Shown here: piece after piece, positions 48,980 to 59,478 of the stretch
How positions within the stretch are numbered: the first letter of the stretch is position 1
Layout: every line of letters starts with the position of its first letter
Source: Apophysomyces variabilis
Taxonomy: Eukaryota > Mucoromycota > Mucoromycetes > Mucorales > Mucoraceae
NCBI GenBank assembly: GCA_002749535.1
Contig: MZZL01000409.1
Span: forward strand, 3,426,160 to 3,490,159
Length of the DNA: 64,000 nucleotides
Direction of reading: 5' to 3'
The notes under the pieces: generated by a model
The model's input: the letters and a program-made list of their open reading frames with translations, nothing else
Databases searched by the model: none
Told to the model about the DNA's origin: nothing
Program-made: the position numbers and the translations under genes

Positions 48980-49622
48980 TTACGTTTGATAGTTCAAGTA
49001 ACGGAAACCTTGGGTCAACTGGGCGGCTTCATTTGTTGCATGACAAGCAAACAACAAATAATTCTTTGGCTGCACAGCCAAGGCAAAGCGCATGAACAAA
49101 GCAGAGTAGACACATAGAGCTGCAGGGTTAAAGCCCAAAAAAAAATGATGAGATTTAAGGGGAACTTAAGGTTGGGCGCGTTTTTAGACTTCTTACCCAA
49201 GGTCATATTGCCCGAGATGTACTCAGGATCCTTCTTCAGGTCCGCAATGGCTGCCAAAGGAATACCCCAATTGGCTACAGGTCCCCAGAAATGCTATCAT
49301 ACCAATATCCTTTCCTTTCAATACCCCATCGACACCGCAAATATAGATAAAAGAAACACGAGTGGAAATAAACGACTTACGGTACTAAATAAGAATTCGC
49401 AGGGGCAATGGGGGGAGAGAGAGCGAGATAAAGAGAGGGGAGACAAGACGAGAGGGGGGGAGAGGGAAGAGATAGCAGGTCAGCCATCGGATTGTTGTTG
49501 TTGTTGTTTTCATTACGGGTTCATGGACAGTGTAATGCATACCTCATTAAGTAACCTCGGAATTCCTTCGAGGCAATCTTTTGAACGAGTCTGTTGGCAA
49601 TGGAACCGGAAGCTTGAGACAT
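48980..49622 (-). CDS. MPC1: Mitochondrial pyruvate carrier subunit 1
   Basis: Inner-membrane subunit that forms the pyruvate carrier with MPC2/3. Four exons: 49622-49543, a 4-nt exon 49384-49381, 49293-49197 and 49119-48980, giving 106 aa, the normal size. Sequence: [15 protein letters not shown], then S-T supplied by the tiny exon, then [59 protein letters not shown] and [14 protein letters not shown]. Without the 4-nt exon, exon 1 (phase 2) cannot join exon 3 (phase 0) in frame. With it, the conserved S/T-H-F-W-G-P is restored exactly. The tiny exon has strong sites on both sides (TTATTTAG before, GTAAGT after). The first intron holds a long pyrimidine tract. Confidence 0.93.
49381..49384 (-). 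other. MPC1: 4-nt microexon (TACC) of MPC1
   Basis: Minus-strand TTATTTAG|TACC|GTAAGT. Supplies the last base of a Ser codon and a Thr codon between exons 49543 and 49293. Flanking introns are 158 and 87 nt. Confidence 0.8.
49411..49486 (-). repeat. Purine (+)/pyrimidine (-) tract in MPC1 intron 1
   Basis: About 75 nt almost purely G/A on the + strand, so C/U in the MPC1 transcript, ending about 30 nt before the 4-nt microexon. Could act as an intronic splicing aid for that exon. Confidence 0.7.
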
Positions 49623-50911
49623 TGGGACGAATGGAGACGGAATTTGAGGGAAAAAAAGGGCAAAAAATTTGTTGGGCGTGTATCCTTAATATGGGTGTTT
49701 CATCCCCACGCTCAGAAAAAATGTAACTTAAGGTCCGGAGCAAGATTGTTTAACCGAACAAGCGCTTATCTATTTTTCATTACCAGGTGTAAGAATGGGA
49801 ATGCTGGTACGACTTTTCAATTACGGGAGAGATCTTCAGGGAAAAAAACGCCCTCCCCTCCCAATCTCCCCTGTTTACCCGAAAACTGAAAAGAAAAATA
49901 AATGAAATTTTATTGTTATAAAAGAAAATAGTTCGTTCAATGTACAAACATGCCAAAAGATTCATTAACCCGTTGTCGGATCATATTTTGGACTGGGGTA
50001 TGGTCGCCTGTGTATCGTATTGGCCTTTTCTAACAATATCATGAGCAAGTGATACCCTTGTTCAAATGACAAATGTTTAGCAGAATCATCGGTCAGTCGA
50101 ATACGGCTTCTAGGGACGCCACGAGGATGCTAAATCATCCTTCATGTACTGAACGCAAAGAAAAGTTAAAAAAAAGGGGGGAGAGGCAACAAATAAGAAA
50201 AAGCGGGAAAAAAAAATAAAAGAAAAAGAGAACGAGAGGTTAGTTCACCTCCTTTGTCTGGAAAGAAAATAGGCCTCGTCATGCCTTTGTTTCGTGTTCT
50301 TTTCCCTCGGTTTTCCCGCAAAGAAAACCAAAAAGGAAGGAGAGAGAAAAGGAAGGGGGAGATGGATAGGATAATTATGAAAAATATCAATAAAGAAAAA
50401 GTATATGAAAAGAAGGAAGGGGAGTAAAAAGCAGAGAATAGGTATGTGTGTGGATCAGATAATGACATAAAATGATTTTAAAAAGGCATAACAAAAAGGA
50501 GTTGAGAAATAACAAAGAAAAAGAAATAAAAATTCATAAACATCAAAAAGAAAAAAAGAGGAATTTCATATACAAAGAAAAGAAAGGAAAAGGGGAAATG
50601 GATAGAATCATTTACAAAATGGAAAAGAATTTCAATTTGGAAAGCTTTGCGGGAAAGAAATAGAGGGAGAATAAACGAGTTCGGATTCCAGTAATGTTTG
50701 GATAACAGTAAAAGAAAGGGTATAATGGCGCAATAGAAATAATAAGAATAGTAAGTAAGTAGTGGAAAGAAAAAAAAGCGAAACGAAAGATATGGTCAAA
50801 ACAATTCAATAGCGTATTCTATAAAATAAAAAGAACGTAGAAAACGAAGGCAAAAACAAGGGGTATACAGTATGTACAAATTGGTATGGCTTTCTTCTTT
50901 TTTTTCTTTTG
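49623..50911. other. Intergenic region, A/G-rich
   Basis: Low-complexity A/G-rich DNA, especially 50160-50680. Open frames here are Lys-rich products of composition, not genes. Confidence 0.5.
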
Positions 50912-52264
50912 CTAAACATCTAGGATATCCATTGAGGAAGAAGTGGTACCTTCATCCTCCTGTAGCTGGTCCAGATGAACAAGAGCACGCTGTAGATTCG
51001 TATGGCCAATTTCGATCTGCAGCGCATGGTGGCATTTAACGAGTGATTCCGTTGCCTGGACGAGCACATGGGACTCTCGAGTGTACATCAACTGGGCCTG
51101 TTCCAACAGGTTGGTATAGTAATTGTATCCACACCGTTGCAAATGGTGGGATAACCGGGTAAGGGATGACACGCGGAGTGTGCTATCGGCATTGTTTCTC
51201 CGGAAAACCCGACGCTTCAGTAGAGCCCAAACATGGCGCGCAGGATATTTCAGTTTGATCAGATTAGGCCAGTCGCACGAGGCTGGCTCAAAGGTCGGCG
51301 GTTGCACACCCCCTCTTCCACCCACACCAGGTGGAGTCACACCGCTGCTTGTCCTTGCACTAGTTTCGGCGGGTACAGCGCCAGCAGTAGCAGCAGTAAT
51401 AGTAGCAGGCATCATCGCCACTGTCGGCATCGTTGTCCTTGTCGCTGTCATGTTCATTGTTGCTGTTGTTGCTTCTTCTGTTACCGGACACTGGCGGGGA
51501 TCAGGCCCGACCGAGGCTGGGCCGGCATTGGCCTCCAGATTCCTCTCTTCTCCGTTATGATGCTCATCAGGATCATACACATCATAGAGAAAGCGGTAAA
51601 AGGTCTCGATCTCGGCTAATGATCGCTGCATCTGGCCTGGCAATTGCTCTTCTATCCTGGCAAGATTTTGGGCCGCGTTGCTTGCAAAGACCTGGCCAAA
51701 ATCTTGGATGATCTCCAAAAGAACGGTTTGCGGCTCGGCCGTGGGCTCAAATACCAAATAACGCTTATGGAGCGAACGCAGGCCGAGCCCAAGCGTCGTC
51801 AGGTGGGACGGATCGGCCTGGATAAGGCGGAAGTCTTGGCGGGTCATCGTGCTCGAGATGATCGAAACCAGAATACGTTCAATATCCGACCCATTATGTT
51901 TCCATTCGTTGCGTAACTGACGTAGACACTCAAGAGTGTCGTAACGCAACGCATGCTGATGCGCGATTTGGTCAAGCTGTTCACTGAGATGATGAAGTTC
52001 CCGAAGACGGAAACCCAGGACATCCCCCTGGCCGCGGATACGTAATGTCTGGATACATGCCAGGTATTTGTCGCGTGCCTGCATAATACATTGAATTAAC
52101 TTTTGACGCTCTTTGGGTGGATGTCGAAGCTGACGTCTCTCTGCTGCTGTCAGAATGTTATACACCTTGCAAACATCGGCTTGTTCGTCCGATGACGCCA
52201 CGTTGAGAGCCTGTCGCAGATCTCGAATACGATCGCTCGTCGTCATGGATGTGGTAAGCGACAT
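50912..52264 (-). CDS. Uncharacterised 450-aa helical protein
   Basis: One uninterrupted frame of 450 codons, rare in this intron-rich window. Not recognised. The N-terminal half (residues 10-225) is strongly helical with heptads (LGFRLRELHHLSEQLDQIA, LECLRQLRNEWKHNGSDIER). Residues about 230-325 form a Thr/Ala/Met/Pro-rich low-complexity linker. The C-terminal part (about 325-450) is again folded (WPNLIKLKYPARHVWALLKR, RLSHHLQRCGYNYYTNLL, ESLVKCHHALQIEIGHTNL) and ends acidic. No signal peptide or membrane segment. Base use is G+C-rich like the permease, supporting real coding. Arg/His-rich helices suggest a nuclear or cytoskeletal scaffold, but that is a guess. Confidence 0.8.
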   Translation of the reverse strand: MSLTTSMTTSDRIRDLRQALNVASSDEQADVCKVYNILTAAERRQLRHPPKERQKLIQCIMQARDKYLACIQTLRIRGQGDVLGFRLRELHHLSEQLDQIAHQHALRYDTLECLRQLRNEWKHNGSDIERILVSIISSTMTRQDFRLIQADPSHLTTLGLGLRSLHKRYLVFEPTAEPQTVLLEIIQDFGQVFASNAAQNLARIEEQLPGQMQRSLAEIETFYRFLYDVYDPDEHHNGEERNLEANAGPASVGPDPRQCPVTEEATTATMNMTATRTTMPTVAMMPATITAATAGAVPAETSARTSSGVTPPGVGGRGGVQPPTFEPASCDWPNLIKLKYPARHVWALLKRRVFRRNNADSTLRVSSLTRLSHHLQRCGYNYYTNLLEQAQLMYTRESHVLVQATESLVKCHHALQIEIGHTNLQRALVHLDQLQEDEGTTSSSMDILDV

Positions 52265-54186
52265 TTTTTTCGTTTTCCGATCACACTAATACACACACAA
52301 AAAAAAAATAAAAGAACAAGAAACTCTAGCCACCCAAGGGAAATAAAGTAACAAGGGAAAAAATTTACAAGGAAGATACAAGAAAAATACAGTTGATCAA
52401 CCCAAAATAAACACAGAATAAAAAGATTCAGCCGATATACGCGTTTCTTTTTGCGCACTAACAAACAAAAAAGAGAGAAGAGCAAGAAATGAAAAAAGAA
52501 GAAGACTGGTTAGACTTTAATAAAGAAATAGAAAAAAAATAGTACGTATGTGGAAAGGATATGGTACAATGATCCTATAAATGGACTGATTTCTCATGAC
52601 TCCCTTCTCGACTTATCCCGTGGTGGGCACACAGGCACACACAGAGGAAAAGAGAAAGAGACAGCGAGAGAGGGTACACACGCACGCACACACACTGTCT
52701 GAGATTGATGTGTTTACTTCTTTTTTTGTTTCTATCCGCTCTATAGTTTAATTCGGTTTGCTCTATTCTCTAACCGGGCTTGAACAATCGATCACATGTT
52801 GCATTGAGACTACACTTGGGCTTAAACAGATAACATTACAATGGTAACGTAGAAAAATAGTAGATATGGACCATTTTGTTTCTTGTCTTTGCTCTTTTCT
52901 CCTTTTCTTTTCTTTAATTTTTTTTTTTTACCACAGCAGGGGATAATTTTTTCCCTTTTATCAGTAAGTGATACACACATTTTGTAAACAAAGAATTACA
53001 AAAGAAAAAAAAAAAGAGCGCAAGCCCTTAGTAATATTTATCGTACCACTGAACCTTCCCTGCAGCAAAAGCGCACGGTGATTGTCCAAAAAGGGAACGT
53101 TTAGACGCCTGTGCTCATAACCATGGACAGGTTTTTGTGGCCCATGATTTTCCTTTCCCTTTCAATTCCCGTCTTCACTATTTTCTTCTTCTTTTTGGAC
53201 GGGATTTCTCCTTGAGTCTCCTTTGCTAACAATGCATTCTTTTAGTGTAAATGATATAATCTAAAACGCCCTGAAAAGAAAGGAGGAAGGACCTGAAAAA
53301 TGCGTGGTGTGGATATGTGTTACAATAGAGATAGAGAGAAAGAGAAATGGCAGTAGTGATATAATATATGTGTATATAATAGATTAGAAAAAAGAAAAGA
53401 AAGAAGGAAGACTTGAATAAACCCCGTCCTTCTATGTTTTTTTTTATTTTTACCTTTCGCTCACACGGTTCAAGTGGGCCAGACTATCCTAAACCTTTTT
53501 TTTTCTCCACTATAAATCATCTAATTCTATTTATTCTAGCTTATTCTTATATTTTTTTCTTACTATTGTTTTAACCTAGTTTGGCGGAAAGCGGAAGATA
53601 TGATGAGAATGATAAACCTTGGGACGATCCTATTTACAGAAAAAGAAATAAAACTGACAAACCATGTACACTGACTTGATCCATGACCAATCAAGCCGAC
53701 AATCCCTTGACCACCTTTCTAATTTGACTTTTTCCACTCGATCTTTCATCTGTTCTTTTCTCTTTCTCCCGTCCCCCTCCCCTTCCCTTCTTCTCCCTTT
53801 CCTTCCCTTCCTCTCCTTTTATCTCGCTCTCTGTTTTAAGTGGGATATAAATTAGAAGGAGAGACAGGAAAAAGATAGAAACAATACCATAAAGAAACGT
53901 CCATACAACCCCCCTCTCTTTCTTTTATCAAACCGTTATCCACAATTCTGGTGGCCATGCCGATCCTGAGTGATCTGACCAGGATTGGTCTGTTTATCAA
54001 CATTATTTATTTACAAAGGATGATAAAAGAAAAATGGAAAATAACAGAAAAAAGAAATAGAGCGTGTGGGATATAGAGAGAAGAGAGGAAAAAGAGAATT
54101 GCGGGAGGGATAGGACAAAAACATATAGTATAGAATGTGTGAAGAAACAAAATAAAAAAAAAAGAAAAGGAAAGAGTATGTACGAA
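52265..54186. other. Long gene-free interval
   Basis: 1.9 kb, A/T- and low-complexity-rich, with a CA/GA repeat patch (52628-52702) and poly-T runs. No gene seen; probably the 5' leader of the 450-aa gene (near 52265) and the 3' end of the next minus-strand gene. Confidence 0.5.
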
Positions 54187-55633
54187 TTAAGCCCTGGTAG
54201 GCAAACCGGGTCGGATGGAGCGATCAAATGGATGATGCGGATAACGTACAAGGATAGGATTGTCTTCGTTTAAGAGACGTTCCAGTTTTCGCATTCGTTC
54301 ACGGGCTCGACGTTGTTGTTCTTCTAGAGAACGATGAACGGTGTGTACACGTTCAACCATGCCGGTAAGATGAGTTGCACGCGATGGTTTAGTTTTCTCT
54401 TCAAAGTAATGTGATATGTTTTGATGGACAGTGGCGGAGGAAGGTTTTTTGTGCATGAGGGTCGATCTTTTGGTAGTGAGTGTGGTACGGGTTTTGTTTT
54501 GTACAGAAGTGAGAAGATGTTTAGGTACATAATGTTTGTTAGACGCGTCAGTGGGAGTAGGTACAGAAAGAGTGAAGGAATGATAAGATGGTTGATGGTG
54601 ATAAATAGAGGTGTTGCTGTTGCTGTTGGTGCTCCTGCCCCTGCTAGTATGGGTAGCGGAAGTGGTGCTGTGGGTGGGGTTGGTCGAACGACGAGAAGCT
54701 GCGGCAAGTGCTGCGGCTGCACATCGTTTTCCTAAGTAAAACCAAATTGTCCTTGTTAGAAAAAAAAGCTAACAGAAAAAAAAAAGAAAAGAAAAAGCTT
54801 ACCGGCTTTGCTTTGTAAATGTAAACCCAACATGACATTGGGTGATAGCTTTGGTGTATGTGGGTATCGTGGTTCAACGGATTGATGTGAAGATTTGGAT
54901 CGTTTGGAACGATTAGAGAGGAAACTAGCTCCATCACGTTGATGTGATAGTTCCTGTTTTCGCGTTGTGAACCATTCCGCAATCGTTTGATCGGAATTCA
55001 CCGAGTCTGTCTGTGACGGCAACCGCTTTTTATCAACCGTTGCTAATTTTTTTAGAAACTGGGACCGTGGTGGAAATTCATAGCGTTCTTGCTCAGGTGT
55101 AAGGTTTTGAGGTACAATGATCTCCATCCCACCATCAGGATACTTCTTTACAGAATATGTCTATAAACGAAAAACAAAAATAAAAAAAATAGACAAGGCA
55201 CAGGGTCAGTTTGTCGAACGATGTTGGAAATCAAAAAAAAGTGATACAGTGTTCTCGTGACACAAATGACCCAAGAACGGTAAAGAAACATGATGCCCTG
55301 AAGTCTAATTTGAATGCTACGTACCCGTCTCCGATCGCCCCAAATCAGCAATGGTGAGGGTTCACGTCGTCGAACCGGACGCGTGGAAGAAGTATCTGCT
55401 CTGGTCGTCGTCATGCGTGACGGATCCCGTAATCGGACGATGGTCGTTGCTCCTTTGGTCATCTTCGTCGTCTTGGTCGCCGTTGCCATGGCGCTCTTTG
55501 TCATTGCAGCCGAGGAGGTCGTGCGCCGCCTCTCCTGTTGTTTGTTTAATCGAATCTCCCTTTTTCTGTCTCGAGAGGCTTCATGCATCTTTTGCAGGTC
55601 CACGTTGTCCACGTTTTCCTTGTTACACGCCAT
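54187..55633 (-). CDS. Uncharacterised basic protein with N-terminal KEN box
   Basis: Three exons (55633-55325, 55160-54803, 54731-54187) give about 403 aa in phase. Not recognised as a known family. It opens MACNKENVDNVDLQKMHE, a KEN box followed by Asn/Asp, the form used as an APC/C degron. Then come a basic, Thr-rich segment (residues 20-100), a better conserved-looking block (YSVKKYPDGGMEIIVPQNLT, PEQERYEFPPRSQF, about 105-135), a Ser/Thr/His-rich middle and a C-terminal helix (SLEEQQRRARERMRKLERLL) before RPGLPTRA. Highly basic, no membrane segment: a nuclear, spindle or cortex protein is plausible but unproven. Confidence 0.75.
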
Positions 55634-58553
55634 TTGGTTTTTTGGGAAAACAGACCCTCGCAGGTCACTTTATACAACGTCGTACTTTTAGAGGAAAAAT
55701 ATATAAAAAAAGAAGAATTTAACAGTAAAAATACAAGGGAAAAAAAGGTAAAAACAAAGGGTCGGAAAAGGAAGAGAAAAAGAAAAAAAAAAGAGAGAAA
55801 AGAAAAAAAAACGGTAAAAAGGGGAAATAAAGAAAAAACGAAAAATGGAAAAAGAAAGAGTAAAGAAAGAGAAAGAGGGAAAAAGAGGGGGAAGAAGAAG
55901 AAGAAGAGGAAAAAAAAAATAGAGATAGATAGACAGACACATAGCAAACTGGGATACCTTTCTTAGTGCCGCTCTACTTGTTTGTTTTTTTGCTTCAATG
56001 CGCGGGATGTTACACATTCGGAGGCATAGACGTAAATTTTGCGCACATTATGCACTTACACGAGAGAAGGGGAAGGAGAAGCGTTGGGGGGAGGGGCAGA
56101 AAGACAGAGAGATATATAAAAAGAGGATCTGTGTGGGGGAGATGAGCGACAGAGAGCAAAAGAGACAAGGCAGGAAAGGAACACCAGGGTGTGTAACGTC
56201 TTACGGTAAATATGAAATATAGTTATATCTTTCCTTCTTCCCTCTCACTCTCTTTCTTTCTTTCTCTCTCTCTTTTTGTGTGTGTGTGTATATGTGTATA
56301 TGTGTGCTTCTTTCTTAGTGTTGCTCCCCCCTTTTTTCCCCTCACTCCATGCGCTTTTAGTAATGACAAAATGGAGCACAGGCCGTAAGTGCTACTTCTT
56401 TGCTGCGCTTTTCCCAATTAACCACAATACCCATTTTTCGTCAGAATCTCTTTTTAAAGATACGTCCTTTCTTGTCCCGTGGCGTATTCTTCTAATAAAT
56501 TTGGTTTAACTCAATATCATAAATTACTGTACGTTCCTAATATAACCCATCCACGTTTGTTACCTCATGCAGCCGGTTTCATGTTTTGTTCGCTGAATTC
56601 AAAGTACAAAGGCCCTTGATGAAATGTAGGACGAAGTGCCAACTTGTTATCAAATGACTCTATCTATCACTTATATTAAACTTCCATTTTCTCATGGCAA
56701 ATCATAACTAATCTTATTTATTACTATAGAAAGAAGGAAGAATAGACCGCAGGCGAGACCGCGATCAAATGATAAAATTGCGTAAAACTATATTAGAAAA
56801 AAAAAAGATCGGCTTTATCGTAGGTAAGGTTAGGTGCGGAAGAGAATCACAAAACTAAAGAGAATAAAATGAAAACAGCGCCTTACCGATAAGAAAAATG
56901 TTTGAACCTGCATTTCTTTTTGTTTCTGCTCAGCATCGCTCCCCTTAGTTTAATACCACGATCTATCGATTTTACTGCAGAAAAGCTAGGGATTTTCTCA
57001 CTGAGACGGGCAATAGCCAAGTTACCACGTGTTTGTGCTCCGACAGGTTAGAATCCAAGTGCTTGCATCGCTTTTTTTTTTCGGCTTAGGTTTCCGAAAA
57101 AGCTTAAGCATATGAAGTCATTTTTTTTTCGTATGTCATGCTGCAACTGAGGCCCGAAAGTCCGACTTGCTGAGCCCAGGGATTTGAGTTGCGCATAGCA
57201 GCAGCATAGCAAAGAAAGCTATAGCAACCGTAGCAGTTTGTTTCCTAGCTTTTCACTCCATCGCCCATTTTCAGGGGTAAAGAAACAAAGTGAAAAGAAA
57301 ACGAACTAGAGCAAAACAAAAAAAGAAAAGCATGTGTCTGTATATAGTCAATAACCCCAGTTGGCTACTCCCTCATGGGAAAAAAAAAGAAAGAAGAATG
57401 TTTTATGGTTCATCGATGCCATTCATTGTTAGAATTCCCGTGGTATTATACCTCTTTCCTTTATTCCTTTTTCCAAGCAGTCATGCAGGGTCTAGCGGAT
57501 GCTTTCATGTGGACAGACACGTTGTTACTTATATCAATTCCACGTTGTCCAATGTCGCTCTAATCAAGTATACTTAAAATCGAACGGCAACTCGCCCAAT
57601 CAGACGATATGCAATACGTTTCATCCTTCCTACCCCTTGTTTTATATTCATATTAAATCTTCATCATCCTGCACTTCATCAACTTTATTGCTACCCGTGA
57701 TCCCGCTTGCCCATGCTAAATCTGTAATGTCGTTTTTAATCTGAAACTTTCAAAAGAAAGAAGACTTCAAATCATAATTTACAACACCTCTTGATTGAAG
57801 GCAACAACTCAACCTTGTTCCACAGAAACGATTCAAATCCACACAATTTGCCTTACAATCTGTGTCTGATTTTCATTCTCGGATGCCAGTGCTTATAGGT
57901 AGCACGAGCGAATGGCTAAGCAGATCTATCTCATAGCCTAATTTAGATGATTCTTTTTGTTTCCTTCTTTCTTCAAAACCAATTGGACGTCATCTTCATA
58001 TTCCTGCAAATCAAGAAAGGGAACCTCAGTGCCTCTTATCATTTTCAATGTAAGCAAGTCACTTCCTTTTTTCCGACTTGCTTCTGTATTTTTTAGGTAT
58101 AAGGGGGATCACCCATGGCAACAACTTAGTAACGTATGTCAGCTATTATCTACAATGTCAATGCGATGAAGTGTGTTTAAACCTCCTTTCTTTTTTGGTA
58201 ATGTCATCGATCTAGGGCGGTGTCTGATCGGCAGCAGCGCGATTGGTTACGCCAAGATCCTATTGTTCGACTGAAATCGCAAGGGAAAAATAAAAAGCCG
58301 TAACTCCACTTGCGCAGCGCTTTTTGTTGTTTCCTTGGTGTTCCCGTGAACCCTTTTTCTTGTCTGCGGGTCAAATGAAGACAAGTACAATGATAAGTCG
58401 GGTTCTGCTATCAAATTTTCTTTGTTTTCTTTCCTGAGCAAAGCGGCTACGCATCTTTTTTGCCTTTCAGTGGATGGCAAATGGGATATAAAATTAAACT
58501 GTCATGACGACGGAGGTTGAGGTAATCTACATTTCATTCAATTGAATTCAATA
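55634..58553. other. Long gene-free interval with purine tracts
   Basis: About 2.9 kb. 55690-55925 is an A/G-rich tract (C/U-rich leader of the preceding minus-strand gene). 56000-58553 has only random short frames and T-rich stretches. No RNA gene could be supported. Confidence 0.5.
56245..56306. repeat. CT then GT microsatellite
   Basis: Tandem CTTT/CT units run into GT and GTATAT units. Simple-sequence repeat with no coding role seen. Confidence 0.85.
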
Positions 58554-58760
58554 ATGAACTACGAATGGGTTTACGCTTCTGGTACCGCATGGGTTCCATT
58601 TGACGCCAGATCGCAAATCAACATCGAAGATATCTGGCGACGCGCTTCCTCCACGTGGATCTACATTGCTTCCTTCCGTGATTCCGCCTATGTGGATGGC
58701 CCAAATCTCTATGTACATTATTCCGGTAGCGACGTTCCAATTGCTCGTCGCTGTCTGTAA
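58554..58760 (+). CDS. Small WWE-domain-like protein
   Basis: 68-codon frame, start ATG at 58554. The whole protein resembles one WWE domain: an N-terminal YEWVYASGTAWVPFDARSQ with two spaced Trp, IEDIWRR where the family Glu sits, a third Trp in TWIYIASF, SAYVD and a final VPIARRC matching the usual R-R end. WWE domains bind ADP-ribose/PAR and occur in ubiquitin ligases and PARPs; here it stands alone. Caution: the ending CTGTCT|GTAATG could be a splice donor, so the frame may be the first exon of a longer gene. No second exon was found with confidence. The family call rests on motif spacing only. Confidence 0.5.
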   Translation: MNYEWVYASGTAWVPFDARSQINIEDIWRRASSTWIYIASFRDSAYVDGPNLYVHYSGSDVPIARRCL

Positions 58761-59478
58761 TGTCATCAACATATTCAATTACTCACTCGTGGCTGGTCAT
58801 AATCGCATGAATCTATTCGTCGTTCATCGTTTACATATCAAAGTCAACAAAGCTAATTGATTCATGCTTACTCAAATTCTTCCCGAAATCACGACGTTCT
58901 TTCATATGTGCTGAAATCCGTCAAGTTATGATTATGAACTCTATGAAACCTACAGTATGCAGTCCTGACCATGATCAAGGTTACAAGAACAAACGGTCGG
59001 TATCATGCCTTGAACAATCTATCCTCTCCCCTCTATGCTTCGTCTAGACATTAAGCTGCTATAATTGGACCCCTACATATGGCATATCAATAAAGACCTG
59101 GAACAAGTCGCCTCTAATCTTAAGCTAAAGTTCAGTCATCTTTTGTTACTTGTTTCCGATCCCATGACAGCAAGACGTTACATTGTCATAATCTTTTATT
59201 GTGAAAAGAAGAAGGAAAGAAAAGAACAGGTGTTGAAACGAGAGAATAAGACAATGGGTACGCTAACATGAGACCGATTGAAACAGGAAGAAGGATAGAA
59301 AAAGAAGGAGCAGGCTGCAAGAAAAAAAAATCAAAAAGCGGGATAACAGTTTGGATGGCATGTTCGTACACGAAATACATAGCATCGCAAAATTGATATA
59401 GGAACAAAGCAAAAACTGGAAAGAAAAGGAAAGGAAAGGAAAAAACGGTAATTTTTTTTGTGTTTTATGTAATGGGCT
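58761..59478. other. Spacer 3' of casein kinase I
   Basis: About 720 bp, no supported gene; A/G-rich between 59200 and 59450. Confidence 0.5.

Noticed and set aside
49145..49726. 193-codon + strand frame
   Set aside because: Antisense to MPC1 exons and its purine tract; the minus strand has conserved MPC1 sequence.
51123..51711. Several + strand frames over the 450-aa gene
   Set aside because: Shadows of the minus-strand gene, with biased Thr/Ala-linker antisense composition.
55546..56017. Phe/Ser- and Lys/Arg-rich frames near 55.5-56 kb
   Set aside because: Direct translations of an A/G-rich leader tract.
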